From Acanthosepion lycidas (Eukaryota > Mollusca > Cephalopoda > Sepiida > Sepiidae), in the NCBI GenBank assembly GCA_963932145.1, contig OZ010616.1:54495918-54559917 (forward strand): a stretch of DNA of 64,000 bases, read 5' to 3'. The translations under genes and the position numbers were made by a program. How positions within the stretch are numbered: position 1 is the first letter of the stretch; every line of letters starts with the position of its first letter. This document shows, in pieces, positions 1-10,440 of this stretch. The notes under the pieces were generated by a model, which had not been told where the DNA came from, made no database searches, and saw nothing but the letters and a program-made list of their open reading frames with translations.

Positions 1-84
1 GCATTAACTGCTGTATAGAAGAACCAATATTACATAACAGTTCAGTACTCTTTTCTTTGTTTCTAACAAAACTTTCATGTTTTG

Positions 85-185
85 TAATACTAGGCTTATG
101 TTTTAGAAGGCATCTTTCATTATTCCAATTTTTGTACTTGCTTGATTTTGATATCTCCAATTCATAGTTTTCATCCTGGTCTATT
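85..185 (-). mobile_element. LINE-A reverse transcriptase fragment
   Basis: On the minus strand this short stretch aligns with the same part of better LINE-A copies near 11.4 kb and 63.3 kb, sharing words such as GAAGGCATCTTT and ACTTGCTTGATTT. There is an internal deletion relative to the 11.4 kb copy. It is a decayed, non-functional remnant. Confidence 0.45.
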
Positions 186-199
186 CCTTTTTGCTGAAA

Positions 200-440
200 A
201 CCACATGGTTTTATAAACATTTAGTAAACTTTTTTCAGTAATCCTATATTATATTATTGCATGAGCCGTACTGTAACCAAAATTGCTTCACTAAGCTCAT
301 TTACTGCAAAGAAATTATATCTTAAAGAATTTAATAGGAGATAAGAAAATAACATATAGAATAGTCTATTCCAGGGGTAGTTTCACCCAACACAGCAAAT
401 CGCTACAAAAACAAAACATTAACCTAAAAAGTTGAGTCAT
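200..440. other. AT-rich spacer, nothing recognised
   Basis: I see no reading frame, tandem repeat or inverted repeat of note between the LINE-A and LINE-B remnants. Confidence 0.4.
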
Positions 441-1385
441 GTTCCTTTAAATAACCTCGTCAGATCGAGATTTTCATATGGTTGTCATGCATGGCACTAA
501 ACTCATTGAGAAATATCTAAACTGGCAGCTTTACACAACCATTTTTTCAAATCAATGATTTAAAATGGCTTCCAGAGAATGAAAATTGGCCATTGTGAGG
601 ATCATCCTTCTTTGAACCTTGTGGACTGGTGCTACAGAATCACAAACAAAGAACTGTACGAAATAACAGAAACCACATCACTTGAGGACTTTCAACAGCA
701 GCAAGGACTAAAATGTATAGCACATGTAACTCAAAGAGAAAATAATGAAGCCTGAATGTCTTGGCAAAGATTATCCTTCTTTGAACCTTGTGGAATGGTG
801 CTACAGAATCAAAAACAAAGAACTGTACCAAATAACAGAAACCACATCTCTTGATGACTTTCAACAGCAGCAACAACTAAAATGGATATCACATGTAACT
901 CAAAGAGAAAATAATGAAGCCTTAGTGTCTTGGCAAAGATCATCCTTCTTTGAACCTTGTGGAATGGTGCTACAGAATCACAAAGAACTGTACCAAATAA
1001 CAGAAAACACATCACTTGATGACTTTCAACAGCAGTAACAACTAAAATGGATATCACATGTAATTCAAAGAGAAAATAATGAAGCCTGAGTGTCTTGGCA
1101 AAGATCATCCTTCTTCGAACCTTGTGGGCTGGTGCTACAGAATCACAAACAAAGAACTGTACCAAATAACAGAAACCACATCACTTGAGGACTTTCAACA
1201 GCAGCAACAACTAAAATGGTTAGCACATGTAACTTAAAGAGAAAATAATGACATAATCGAGATGTTAACTTTCAACACTACTTCAAACAAAAGGTTAGGA
1301 AGGAAACTCCTATCAGTATTTGAAAGAACATTAACAGCTACTGGACTTGAGAAATCTATTGACCTGAAAAAATCCTTTTAAGAAA
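440..1385 (+). mobile_element. LINE-B C-terminal fragment, internally amplified
   Basis: This is a remnant of a non-LTR retrotransposon reverse transcriptase C-terminus. The left end (about 440-600) aligns with 3300-3400 and the right end (about 1240-1385) with 3550-3700. The central part is repeated four times. Frames carry the family signature with NLV-WCYRI-NKELYQITE followed by a Q-rich run and LKWI. Stops and frameshifts break every copy. The family assignment rests on the general look of LINE C-terminal regions; the clade is not certain. Confidence 0.6.
604..1260 (+). repeat. Tandem array, 165-169 bp unit, four copies, inside LINE-B
   Basis: The word ATCCTTCTT starts at 604, 773, 942 and 1107, giving spacings of 169, 169 and 165. 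Each unit covers the coding piece from the SLNLV motif to TQRENN. The related single-copy version lies at 3397-3570, so the array grew inside the retrotransposon rather than being the ancestral form. Confidence 0.85.
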
Positions 1386-1489
1386 AATATTTTATAAATT
1401 TCAACCAAAAGTAGAACTGACTGCTCAGTCAATGAAAACTGAATGTTTCCTTATAAGGAAACAGCTAATATTAACATTACCATTTATTA

Positions 1490-1780
1490 TATTTGTTAAC
1501 AGATGTAAATAAAACTAATACAAAGGAAAAAATAGAAAACCATTTATTAAGTTCAAAACATAACCTTCAAAGTCCAAGTAAGTATTCAACATCACTGTTG
1601 TTTGGAACAAAAAGAGCATTATCATTATCTTACTTGGAAGAAAGAAACACAATCTCAAATATTAATACAGTGAACAAATATATAGAGGCACATCACACTG
1701 AAACACCTGTTCAGGGCTCCTGCTATATATTCAGAGATTCCTGATAAAATCTAAAGAAGAATCAGTCACTTTCCCACCAC
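1490..1780 (+). other. Short open frame plus LINE-C scrap
   Basis: An open stretch of about 83 codons runs to the stop at 1742-1744, but its first part matches nothing I know. The last part, from about 1690, carries the same words as the LINE-C copy at 2135-2190 (CTGCTATATATT and TGATAAAATC), so it is at least partly retrotransposon-derived. I do not treat it as a gene. Confidence 0.3.
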
Positions 1781-1844
1781 CATAATGTGTATTCCTGTTT
1801 TGACAGTTCAATAAGGTTTAATTGGTGGCTGATGTGAAAAATGA

Positions 1845-2545
1845 CCTTATGGTCTGTTGTTAATTGGGATAAAGAATGCCTTTTTAATTTTAATGCCCTC
1901 CCAAAATGCAACTGCTCTCTATTAATCATCTGAGAAAACCCTTTCTGCCTTCCATCAGTATGGCTGATGCTAACCTCCAGGAGAGTGATTCATTGTATCT
2001 TCTCTGGCTAACATTCTTGGCTGACAAGAAGTGGAAAGATTATACAGAATCCATTGCTTGATCTGTTGCTAAGAAATTTGGTTCACTATATCATGCTAGA
2101 CAATTTTTCTCTTCAAATATTGCTGACACACATGACTCGGTGCACCTGCTATATATTTGGAGAGTCTTGATAAAATCCAAAAAAGAATCTGAAATGTCAC
2201 TGGTCTTGACCTGGCATCTCAACTTCAGTCACTTTCTTACCACAGTATTGTAGCTTCCCTGTGCCATTTTTATAAATACTTTCATGGTAACTCTTCGCCA
2301 TGGTATCTACACTTTATGAATTTAAACACAGTACTAGATTGGTGGCAAGGTTTCATCAATTCACAATTGAATTAGCTAGATGTAACCATAAGTTATATGC
2401 TAACAGTTTCTTTTTCTCTTCTCACTTGTGGAACTCTTCTAATTCCATGTTTTCTAGCCAACTTTGATTTTCAAAAATTTAAATGCAATGTCAGTCATTA
2501 TTTATTGTCTTCTTGATCATGTTTCTATTGTTCTTGCTCTTTGCT
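1845..2545 (+). mobile_element. LINE-C (CR1/Jockey-type) degenerate 3' fragment
   Basis: Conceptual translation, allowing for stops and frameshifts, gives the same order of motifs as the better copy at 30.9-31.6 kb: SMADANLQESDSLYLL, then ADKKWKDYTESIA, VAKKFGSLYHARQFF and a late FLTTV / FINTFM block. The fragment ends with the shared LINE-C 3' region near 2450-2540. It lies well after the catalytic reverse transcriptase motifs, so this copy is only the C-terminal connection region and 3' untranslated part. Confidence 0.7.
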
Positions 2546-2574
2546 GTTTTTTTGTTTTTTTTTGTTCTTTTTTT

Positions 2575-2960
2575 TTTCTTACAGTAAGGTTCACCCTGTA
2601 AAAGGCCCAGGTACCACTCAAAGTAGAGGGTTACATTAAGGTTACATTATACAGATAGGAGGGGAAGATAGTGGTTGACTTTAGACTTGAAAAGGTAAAC
2701 ATTCTCTTGGGAATCTTTCACAGAGCAGTGGTTCATAGGAAGAAGCTGTTTGAGTGGAACTACTTTCTTGCCAATGGAATACGGAGCAGGGGGAGAATGA
2801 GGGTGGTTTATTACTATGTAAGTGGTATAGCGGGCACAAGCCTTATGGAACCAGAGGATGCAATTCATCTGAGCACTTTCCATGGTAGGAGCGATAGAGC
2901 AGTGAGAGAGTTGCCGCATCCTGCCTGTGAGAGAGAGGTTGAAGTTTGTTTTCCCTTTTT
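2575..2960 (-). mobile_element. LINE-D 3' end fragment
   Basis: On the minus strand an open frame of about 90 codons ends with a block like ENVYLFKSKVNHYLPLL, which resembles the C-terminal end of CR1/Jockey-type proteins (compare the LQLFKCNVNRHL end of LINE-C). It is followed by a 3' region containing GGTGAACCTTACTGTAA. The same 3' part recurs at 57.17-57.34 kb on the same strand. Base composition is more GC-rich than the surroundings. The upstream part of the frame is not recognised. Confidence 0.55.
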
Positions 2961-3299
2961 TCTTATTCTTTCACACTAAGTAACCACTTCTGTCTTAGTG
3001 GCTTTACTGCTTTTTATGAGGCAATATGATTAAAAACAAAAAAAGAATATGTATTATTTTTAGCCTTATATTGTTGCAGAAAATAAATTTGAACTATATT
3101 TAATGTGTATAAAACACCAGCCTTTTAAGGGTGACATGTTATGCTCAACCCAGTATTTTTTGCTTTCAAATAAAAGACTCAAAAAATCTCTCAATTCTTA
3201 TATTCAAAGTTGGTATTCTTGTAGGATAATTAATTTTTATCCAGTTGCCATTGACTACCAGTACATATCTGAATCCATAGTACTGATATATTCAATTTA

Positions 3300-3705
3300 A
3301 GAAATAGTGTCCAAAACCTGTTCAGAAATATTTAAACTATCAGCTGTGTACAACCACTTCCTAAGATCAATGGTGAAAAAAGGCTTTGAGCAAGTAAAGC
3401 CTGAGGTTTTTAGCAAAGATCATCCTTCTTTGAACCTTGTGGACTGGTGCTACAGAATCACAAACAAAGAACTGTACCAAATAACAGAAACCACATCACT
3501 TGAGGACTTTCAACAGCAGCAACAACTAAAATGGATAGCAAATGTAACTCAAAGAGAAAACAATGATATAATCAAGATGTTAAAATTTCACACCACTTCA
3601 AATAAAAGGTTAGGTAGGAAACCCATATCAGTATTTGAAAGAGCAATAACAGCTACTGGATTTGAGAAACCTGTTCTCCTAAAAAAATTGTTTTAAGAAT
3701 TTATA
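3300..3705 (+). pseudogene. LINE-B reverse transcriptase C-terminal fragment, open
   Basis: This is the best-kept LINE-B copy. About 129 codons stay open to the TAA at 3694-3696. The translation contains SLNLVDWCYRITNKELYQI, then EDFQQQQQLKWIANVTQREN and GRKPISVFERAI. In LINE proteins a basic or aromatic block of the LKWIAHV type lies downstream of the reverse transcriptase, in the C-terminal region. No catalytic motif is present, so the copy is truncated at the 5' side and cannot make an active enzyme. There is no convincing start codon; the frame simply enters from the truncation. The amplified copy at 440-1385, the relic at 6.3-6.6 kb and the two minus-strand copies near 59 and 60 kb align with this one. 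What else it could be: an unrelated repeat-derived peptide, but the shared structure across five copies argues for a retrotransposon. Confidence 0.65.
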
Positions 3706-3709
3706 AATT

Positions 3710-4140
3710 TCAACTGAAAGCTGTACTGGCTGTTTGGTCAATAAATGTCAAATGTTTCCTTATAGATCTCATAGACTACCAATTCATTAACCAAGCCTAA
3801 ATTCATAATACTGATATATTCAATGCAGAGGAGTTTTATATGCAAAATTGAGGTATCTTGTTGGCTCATGTTTTTTTTCTGATATCATAGACTACCAGTA
3901 CTTTGATCTAGCTTAAAACCATTGTAAATAAGATAAGGATAGTGAAATAAAAAATTATTTGATGAGAATAAAGAACTTAACAATCATTTTTAATTTATAT
4001 AGCATGAAAAATATCAGTAACATAAAAAGTAAAAAAATTTATGGAAAATGGTGAATATATTTTCAAAAAATGTTTTAAGATAGTGAACAATGTTTGCTGT
4101 GTTCACCAAGATGAATCACACATAATTTCTCCATATTCCA
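3710..4140. other. AT-rich spacer
   Basis: No gene or structured repeat is visible. A short stretch near 3780-3920 repeats the phrase 'ATAGACTACCA' seen also near 3250, suggesting old duplicated LINE-B flank. Confidence 0.3.
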
Positions 4141-4149
4141 AATGCAAGA

Positions 4150-4375
4150 AGAACATTCTATCCTGACAGCCATTATCTGAGGAATTGTTACTTTATGGAA
4201 GAGACTCCGACATGTGTGCTTCCCTAAAATCTATAATCTTAACCTCTTCTGTTCAGAGTTAACTGTTATCTAGCCTCCTTATCCTCATAATTTTCACTTC
4301 CTACCACTTCCTCTTACTTTTCTATCACACATGTCATTCAGCAACTCTTCACCTCGAGTGGCTATCAAGCCTTGT
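4150..4375 (+). mobile_element. LINE-E (CR1-like) C-terminal and 3' end fragment
   Basis: Reading 4192 onward gives LWKRLRHVCFPKIYNLNLF, which lines up with LWNRLPRGCFPNHYNLSLF at 26.3 kb. This L-W-x-R-L-P type block is typical of the extreme C-terminus of CR1/Jockey-type proteins. The piece ends with CTCGAGTGGCTA, also seen near 12.3 kb. Confidence 0.55.
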
Positions 4376-4439
4376 ATTTGGTGAACTTTAGAAAGAAAAA
4401 AGCTATAAAAAGAGCAGTATCTATTTCACAAGAGAGTAA

Positions 4440-4885
4440 AACTTGAACATTCTTTATGTGCTTTGTTTGTAGGTGATCATGGCTCTCCATAATTTTCTGT
4501 CCTTCGTAGCTCTTAATAAATTTTATCTTTTTGTAATCTCTCCTAAACCATGTTCTGATATCCATTTACCCAAGCTCACTATGTAAGTTAATCATTTTCC
4601 TCTGCCCCTCTTGCCTCGATCTGTCCTGTGAGTATTAGATTTTCCAAGCCCTCTTTTCTTATTATGTACCCCAGAAATTTCAACTCTCTCTTCCTGATGT
4701 TAAGTGTAAGTTTCCTTTTTGTCTTCATCTTCTCTAAAACTCTATCATTGTTCATATGTTCAGTCCAATGTAATCCCAGCATCCTTCTGAATGAACACAT
4801 TTCTGTTGCTTCAAGTCTCTTCTTGATCATTGAGAAGGTTCTTCAGCATCCATTGCCATATAAGAGGACCTACATCATGTAAAAG
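4440..4885 (-). pseudogene. LINE-A reverse transcriptase C-terminal fragment
   Basis: The minus strand carries about 80 open codons containing KKRLEATEMCSFRRMLGL, then a W-T-E-H-M block, then RKRELKFLGYIIRKEGLENL. This order (RRML, WTDHV-like, LKFLGHI-like) is typical of the region after the reverse transcriptase domain in many invertebrate LINEs. Upstream catalytic motifs are absent here; the copy at 10.9-11.7 kb reaches further and shows a decayed YxDD-type motif. The sequence is interrupted by stops on both sides and cannot be functional. Related fragments lie at 10.4, 10.9, 42.7, 49.2 and 62.8 kb. Confidence 0.7.
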
Positions 4886-5289
4886 TCCAGTACTCATAAT
4901 AAACCAATTCTTCAAGACAATTTGTTTATACAATACTGAAAATTTCTAAAATATTCTACAGAGAATTTTTTCCCAAAATTGTTTTGTCAAGAAACAATTC
5001 AATTCAAAACAATGAAAATGAAATGTAACAATTGTTTGAAATTCCGAGATGAAACATTATCATCACTAAATGAAAAACACACCCTATAGTATATAGGTCA
5101 AGACTTGATGCTGTTTCCTGTGGAAGGTATAGTGATTTTGGTTGCAGTAATAGATCATGCATTTTAAGTACATATATAGTTAATTATACTTAATTTTTAA
5201 AAATCATCACAAAGATGAACATTTAGAATACATTTAACTTAAATATCTGGTGTGAGAGAATTTGAAAAGGTTTTCAAGTGAGCATATTA

Positions 5290-5720
5290 TCTGGAAATCT
5301 TGAGTTTTACTGGATTTTTTATAACAACAATAAACACGGATATAACACTAAGCTATATTTTTGAAAAGCTCCAAGAATTAGGATCTAAGATAAATATTTC
5401 CAAAACAGAAACTAAGACCTGGAATTGGAATGAGATTAGTGATGGTTGTTGATACTGCTAAATTATATGCCATGAAACCATTGACCTGAAGAGTTACATG
5501 TCCCTCTAACTCTCCAAGCGTTGGAATATCCTTCAATGCCAGATTAATCTGCTGGAGGTTCTAGCAGATGACGTCCTTCCAGCAGCTACAATGTTGTCAC
5601 CACTTTGCAGATGAGAGGACAAACTGGTAGATGATTCTGGTAAGATGGTCATCAGGTGAATGCAGAATATAGCAAAGGCAGCTAACATGACACTGACCAA
5701 TGGTTGACACTGAATCAATT
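5290..5720 (+). mobile_element. Possible reverse transcriptase thumb remnant
   Basis: Around 5368-5437 the frame reads KLQELGSKINISKTETKTW, close to the 'L-x-L-x-I-N-x-x-K-T-E' segment that follows the YADD motif in non-LTR reverse transcriptases. No YADD can be read upstream. The following 250 bases are less AT-rich and may continue the element. The family is unclear. Confidence 0.4.
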
Positions 5721-5849
5721 AGAAAAAAATTCAAATTGTAGAATTAATTCTAAATACTTCAAATATCTCGGTTTATCAATCAGTTATTAGAACTTTAGTA
5801 TAAGAAATAATTTTGTCCAATGCTAAAAGATACTACAGAAAAAAAATTT

Positions 5850-6340
5850 AATCTAAGAACTTAAATCATGTTCTGAAATAGTCTTGTCAGATCATATGGA
5901 TATCATGCTACAAGATGCTACAAAACCTACATTTTAATCTAAGAACTTAAATCATGTTCTGAAATAGTCTTGTCAGATCATATGGATATCATGCTACAAG
6001 ATGCTACAAAACCTACATTTTAATCTAAGAACATAAATCATGTTCTGAAATAGTCTTGTCAGATCATATGGATATCATGCTACAAGATGCTACAAAACCT
6101 ACATTTTAATCTAAGAACTTAAATCATGTTCTGAAATAGTCTTGTCAGATCATATGGATATCATGCTACAAGATGCTACAAAACCTACATTTTAATCTAA
6201 GAACTTAAATCATGTTCTGAAATAGTCTTGTCAGATCATATGGATATCATGCTACAAGATGCTACAAAACCTACATTTTAATCTAAGAATTTAAATCATG
6301 TTCTGAAATAGATCATATGGATGTCATGTATGGCATCCAA
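5850..6340 (+). repeat. Tandem array, 86 bp unit, about 5.5 copies
   Basis: Units begin AATCTAAGAA at 5850, 5936, 6022, 6108, 6194 and 6280 (partial), an exact 86 bp step. Units are almost identical, so the array is young. The unit contains GTCTTGTCAGATCATATGG, which matches the 5' part of other LINE-B copies (about 455-480 and, reversed, 59.54-59.58 kb). The array therefore grew from LINE-B. Confidence 0.9.
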
Positions 6341-6610
6341 CTCACTCAGAAATTGATATCAGCTATATACAACAATTTTCTCAAATCAATGATTGAAAAT
6401 TGCTTCAAGCAAATTAATCTCATGTTTTAAAGATTTCAACACTTCATACAATCTTATGGATTGGCATTACAAAATCACAAAAATCTTTACCAAATAACAA
6501 AAACCACATCATTTGAATACAATCAACAGTAGAAAAAAAAAAACTAAAATGGGTAACATGTGTTATAAGAAAGGAAAATAATGACATAAAGATATTAACA
6601 GTCCACATTA
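6300..6610 (+). mobile_element. LINE-B degenerate fragment
   Basis: The stretch continues directly from the 86 bp array and aligns with 480-1260 and 3300-3560, with words such as TTACCAAATAACA and ACCACATCA. Many stops and gaps are present. Confidence 0.55.
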
Positions 6611-7139
6611 TGTTAAGCAAAAGATTACTTCAATTTCATTTTCAATTATTATTTATTTCTGTAGATGATTATTTAGATTATGAATATTTTTTTTACATAC
6701 AAGGCAAATTTTACAATATGCTCACCAAAATACTAAGTAGTTTTTTAATTTTCTAGTGTTATGAGAGGATGTATCTTCAATATTATTTTGTCCTTTTTTG
6801 TTTTAATTTATTTTTATCAAATTTTTATCCATATACAATATATTCTTTCATCTTCAACACTTTGAGGTAACAGTCCACATTATGTTAAGCAAAAGATTAC
6901 TTCAATTTCATTTTCAATTATTATTTATTTCTGTAGATGATTATTTAGATTATGAATATTTTTTTTACATACAAGGCAAATTTTACAATATGCTCACCAA
7001 AATACTAAGTAGTTTTTTAATTTTCTAGTGTTATGAGAGGATGTATCTTCAATATTATTTTGTCCTTTTTTGTTTTAATTTATTTTTATCAAATTTTTAT
7101 CCATATACAATATATTCTTTCATCTTCAACACTTTGAGG
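6596..7139 (+). repeat. Tandem duplication of 272 bp
   Basis: The segment starting TAACAGTCCACATTATG at 6596 recurs at 6868. The two copies read the same to 7139 by eye. This is a recent head-to-tail duplication starting within the LINE-B tail. Confidence 0.9.
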
Positions 7140-7890
7140 TCCAATTTAAACAGACTGATAAATGTCAAGCCTTAGGAAATAAAATTCCATTTCATTCCAA
7201 ACTCTCTCAACAACCACTATTATTTTGCAAACTCTTCAGTCACATCTTGTGTACAAGGCTGCAATTTTTTTATAAAACTATCACAATATCAACATCAAAG
7301 TAAAAACACACTCACATATACAGGGCTATATAATAGACAATTTTTAAAGTATGAGTTTCAAAAAGAAAATATTCACTGATTTCTGATTCATCTTCCTTCA
7401 GTCTCATCTAAAAATTACATTTGATGAGGCTGGATGCTCTAGGAGGGGGATTTAATTTCCTGTTTTTAATAAACACTGGAATTTCTTAGATACAATGGGT
7501 TATATTCCAAGTTAAAAGTCACAGAAATCCCCAACATTAATCAAGGACTTGCTGGATATTTTTGTTTAGTTGCCAAGTTTCATAAATGCACAAATGCCAG
7601 AGTAGAATTTCACATCACTCTTCTTAAGCTACTGATTCAATAATAACACTGCATATTACTTGTTGCCAAAGGTTAATCTGGCATTAATGGTTTCATATTT
7701 CAACTATATGTATGCTTAAAAATAAATAAAAATTAATTTATAAAATATATAATGATAAACAACACATTCAATAGTGCCATCAACTCAAATTTAACAATTT
7801 AAACAATATACGTTATTTAGCATGTATGTTCGTACATGAAACAACCCCTCAAACTTCCACTTAAACTGTATATTTTGAACAATACTATAA
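7140..7890. other. AT-rich DNA, nothing recognised
   Basis: No reading frame, hairpin or repeat family is evident. Confidence 0.35.
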
Positions 7891-7899
7891 AACAGATTT

Positions 7900-8170
7900 T
7901 TCGATCTATCTATTTCTAAAGAAGTGATGGCTTTTTATTTATTAATCTGAGAGATTTTATTATTTAAACGTTATTTTTAGTGTCCACTCATATTTGAGTA
8001 GAACCTTCATTTATTTATTAAACAATATATTTACTTATCTTCACCTACCAGCCTGAATATTTGATATTTAATAATTAATAAATCTTATTAAACAAAAAAA
8101 TATATGCTCCCCAGCCAGATTCAAACATGTCTCCTTCGGTTGGTAATCTGATGTACTTTAGACCTTGTTG
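7900..8170 (-). mobile_element. tRNA-headed SINE, 3' tail and degenerate head
   Basis: Read on the minus strand, a degenerate B-box-like GTTTGAATCTGG (8112-8130 region) is followed by a tail containing AAATATTCAGGCTGGTA. The same tail follows the clear tRNA-like head at 25.6 kb and recurs near 9.2, 39.5 and 61.6 kb. A partial repeat of the distal tail lies at 8255-8380. Confidence 0.5.
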
Positions 8171-8369
8171 GCCCCAAAGTGTGTTGAAGATCAAGCAAAG
8201 TTAAATAGTGCTTTATAAGCACAAATCTTTCTGCTCAGTTTTGTATCCTAATGTAAACAAAGCAATTTCTAAAGAAGTGGTGGATTTTTATTTAGTAATC
8301 TCACATATTTTATTACTTAAATGTTATTTTTAGTGGATACCCATCTTGAGTAGACGCTCTGTTTATTTA

Positions 8370-8560
8370 TTTATTAGTTACAAGTTAATATGAGGTACAT
8401 TGACAGCTGAGAGGTTACTCTTTAGCTATTTATACAGCAGTCTAGCACTCATTTGTCTACTATCAAGCTGGATATACATGAGACGTTAGGTATTCTGTCG
8501 TCACTCATCCTTGCAATATGACCAGCCCAGTGAAGTTTGTTGTGACTGCATCAGGAAATT
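8370..8560 (-). mobile_element. LINE-F (RTE-type) fragment
   Basis: Minus-strand translation gives a block like LHWAGHIARMSDDRIPNVS, very close in form to the LRWTGHVxRMxDxRxPK segment of invertebrate RTE-like LINEs. The rest is decayed. Confidence 0.55.
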
Positions 8561-8568
8561 CTCAATTC

Positions 8569-8569
<1 letters not shown>

Positions 8570-8600
<31 letters not shown>

Positions 8601-8602
8601 AT
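8570..8602. repeat. (CA)n(TA)n microsatellite
   Basis: A short CA run passes into a TA run. It directly abuts a dispersed repeat at 8603. Confidence 0.9.
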
Positions 8603-8775
8603 ACAGGTAATTGATCCATTGGTATATAATCTGGGTGGATCCTAGTAATATTAAAATTGATCCACAGAGAGCTCGATGTTTTTATTTCAACAGAGCATAT
8701 GTATTTTTTACAGCAAAAACCAAAAATTACCTCAACATCAGAATAGACTATTTAAAATTGTTCCTATATATCAAA
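8603..8775 (+). repeat. Dispersed repeat, pair of 53.84-54.01 kb
   Basis: Shared words with 53.84-54.01 kb include ATTGGTATATAATC and GTGGATCCTAGTAATAT. Both copies start immediately after a (CA)n/(TA)n tract, so the microsatellite is probably part of the element or its target. Confidence 0.65.
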
Positions 8776-8782
8776 ACATATG

Positions 8783-8786
8783 GTGG

Positions 8787-8839
<53 letters not shown>
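8783..8839 (+). repeat. (GT)n microsatellite
   Basis: An almost pure GT run of about 57 bases. Confidence 0.95.
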
Positions 8840-8869
8840 ATTTGGGAATTTTACTAAAATGGGTTGACT

Positions 8870-9180
8870 CAAGCCTTGTGAGTGAAATTGGATAAATGGT
8901 ACCTTTGGAGGCTGTCAATGGCTGTACCAGCACAAAGTTACAAGTCACTGTGACCAAGTTTTTGAGCATGCTGGCCTTGATCAGATTGTTGATCATGTTA
9001 GATAACACACTCTTTCCCAGAAACTGTACCTAAGGTCTGCTCAGCATAGTTGCAGTATAAACCATAGGTGGGCTCTCTGGTGTTGAACAAACACAAATGT
9101 GCCTAAGAAAGTGTCTGCAATAGGGATTGGCAAGTCACCATAATAGATGGGGTAGATGTGGCCTGCTATAGATAGATACA
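8870..9180. other. GC-richer island, unidentified
   Basis: This stretch is clearly less AT-rich than its flanks. On the minus strand one frame reads about 40 codons without a stop, with a segment like NMINNLIKASMLKNLVTVT, but stops follow. I do not recognise it. It may be a decayed coding fragment of a transposon or host gene. Confidence 0.3.
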
Positions 9181-9204
9181 TGCACATAAATATATATATG
9201 TACT

Positions 9205-9440
9205 ATTACTATACCCATATTTAAGTATTTATTTATTAAACAGTATATTTATTTATTTTCATCTACCAGTCTGAATATTTGAGAAATCTTATTAGAAAAA
9301 TATGTGTTCTCCAGCTGGATTTGCACATATGTCCCCCTAGGCAAGAGAAACCATCATTAGATCTAACATGCTTTAGACCAACCCAGTCAGAGAATGTATC
9401 ATCGATCAAGTAAATTTGAATTTGCTTGATCGGTGTGGTA
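9205..9440 (-). mobile_element. tRNA-headed SINE tail, second copy
   Basis: It aligns with 8000-8170 through TACCAGTCTGAATATTTGAG and the following CTCCAGCTGGATTTG, the degenerate B-box region. The right end has a short inverted repeat (ATCAAGTAAATT / AATTTGCTTGAT) near 9403-9431. Confidence 0.5.
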
Positions 9441-9950
9441 CATAAAACAACCCCCAGAATTCATTTTGATTAATGCCAAAATAAAGTCAGTTACCTATAT
9501 GTCATATAGGAAGAAAATCAGTAACTATAGACACTGAGGTTTGAGCATGACACGTTGGACTTATGAATATATGTTTTTCCACCAGGTGGTATAAATAGTA
9601 GTGTCAGGCTGTGATGATTATTGAGTGGAACTATCCAGTCAAATTAGTGTGAATTATTGTGTGTTGAGGATTTGGGTTTTGATTTAGGATTTACCGGACA
9701 TTAAGCCAACTGTGCTACTAACAAGCTATTCACTAAAAAGATTAATTATCTTTGGTTGATTTTTACTTCTTTGCTCTTGTTAAGTATTTATTTGTGGTTG
9801 TAATTAAATACTGCTTTATCTTAATATTGAAGTCTTGAGTTATACGTAATTATTAATGGCCACCGTAAAACACAAAACTACGTTAATAAGGATGTTAGTA
9901 AGATGTAAAATAATATCTGAACAAAAGTCAAGATAGAGACAAAGTGGGAG
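9440..9950. other. AT-rich spacer
   Basis: Nothing recognised except a few GC-richer words near 9540-9720. Confidence 0.3.
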
Positions 9951-9959
9951 AAATTATGT

Positions 9960-10090
9960 GTTTTACCTCTTATAGTAAGCATCTTCAGGCTGGAATGATA
10001 GACAAAGTAGAGTTTGGTTCTCATTCCAACCTGAGGAAGCCAACTTTAAAGGACAAAATATGTAGTTGAATAATTATTCCACTTTATTTT
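9960..10090 (+). repeat. Imperfect hairpin with CCTGAGGAAG motif
   Basis: CTTCAGGCTGGAATGA near 9978 is the imperfect reverse complement of TCATTCCAACCTGAGGAAG near 10019. A CCTGAGGAAG-type word followed by an A/T-rich tail also ends the Penelope-like element at 41.73 kb, so this may be a related 3' end. That link is tentative. Confidence 0.4.
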
Positions 10091-10440
10091 ATTATTTCCA
10101 CTATATGACTATGTATTAAATGTGCCCAGCAGGTGTAAAGAAATAAGACCACTTAGATGTCTTATTTTGCAGGAACTAACTAGTGGTTTTCGAATGAGAA
10201 TTTGTTTTATTAAAAGTTTCAATTACATCTTATATATCAAAACATATGGTGTGTGTGTTATTTGGGAATTTTACTAAAATGGTACTGCGTATAATTTTAC
10301 TCTATTTATTACAAACTTATTTACTTATGTCTGGGTAAAAGATGAGGGTCAGCTGTGAAAATAGCAACTTGACCATCCTTTAAAAACTAGATGGCAAAGT
10401 GAGTTAGTTCCAATTCTGAATTAATTTTCATACTTCTTTC
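10090..10440. other. AT-rich spacer
   Basis: A short duplicate of the flank seen at 8755-8870 occurs near 10225-10290 (ATCAAAACATATGGT and TTTGGGAATTTTACTA). No gene is visible. Confidence 0.4.

Noticed and set aside
1490-1744. 83-codon plus-strand frame as a host gene
   Set aside because: Its 3' third matches LINE-C and the rest has no domain or start context.
8611-8895. Open frame across the (GT)n tract encoding a Cys-Val repeat
   Set aside because: The frame is open only because GT repeats contain no stop; flanks are a dispersed repeat.
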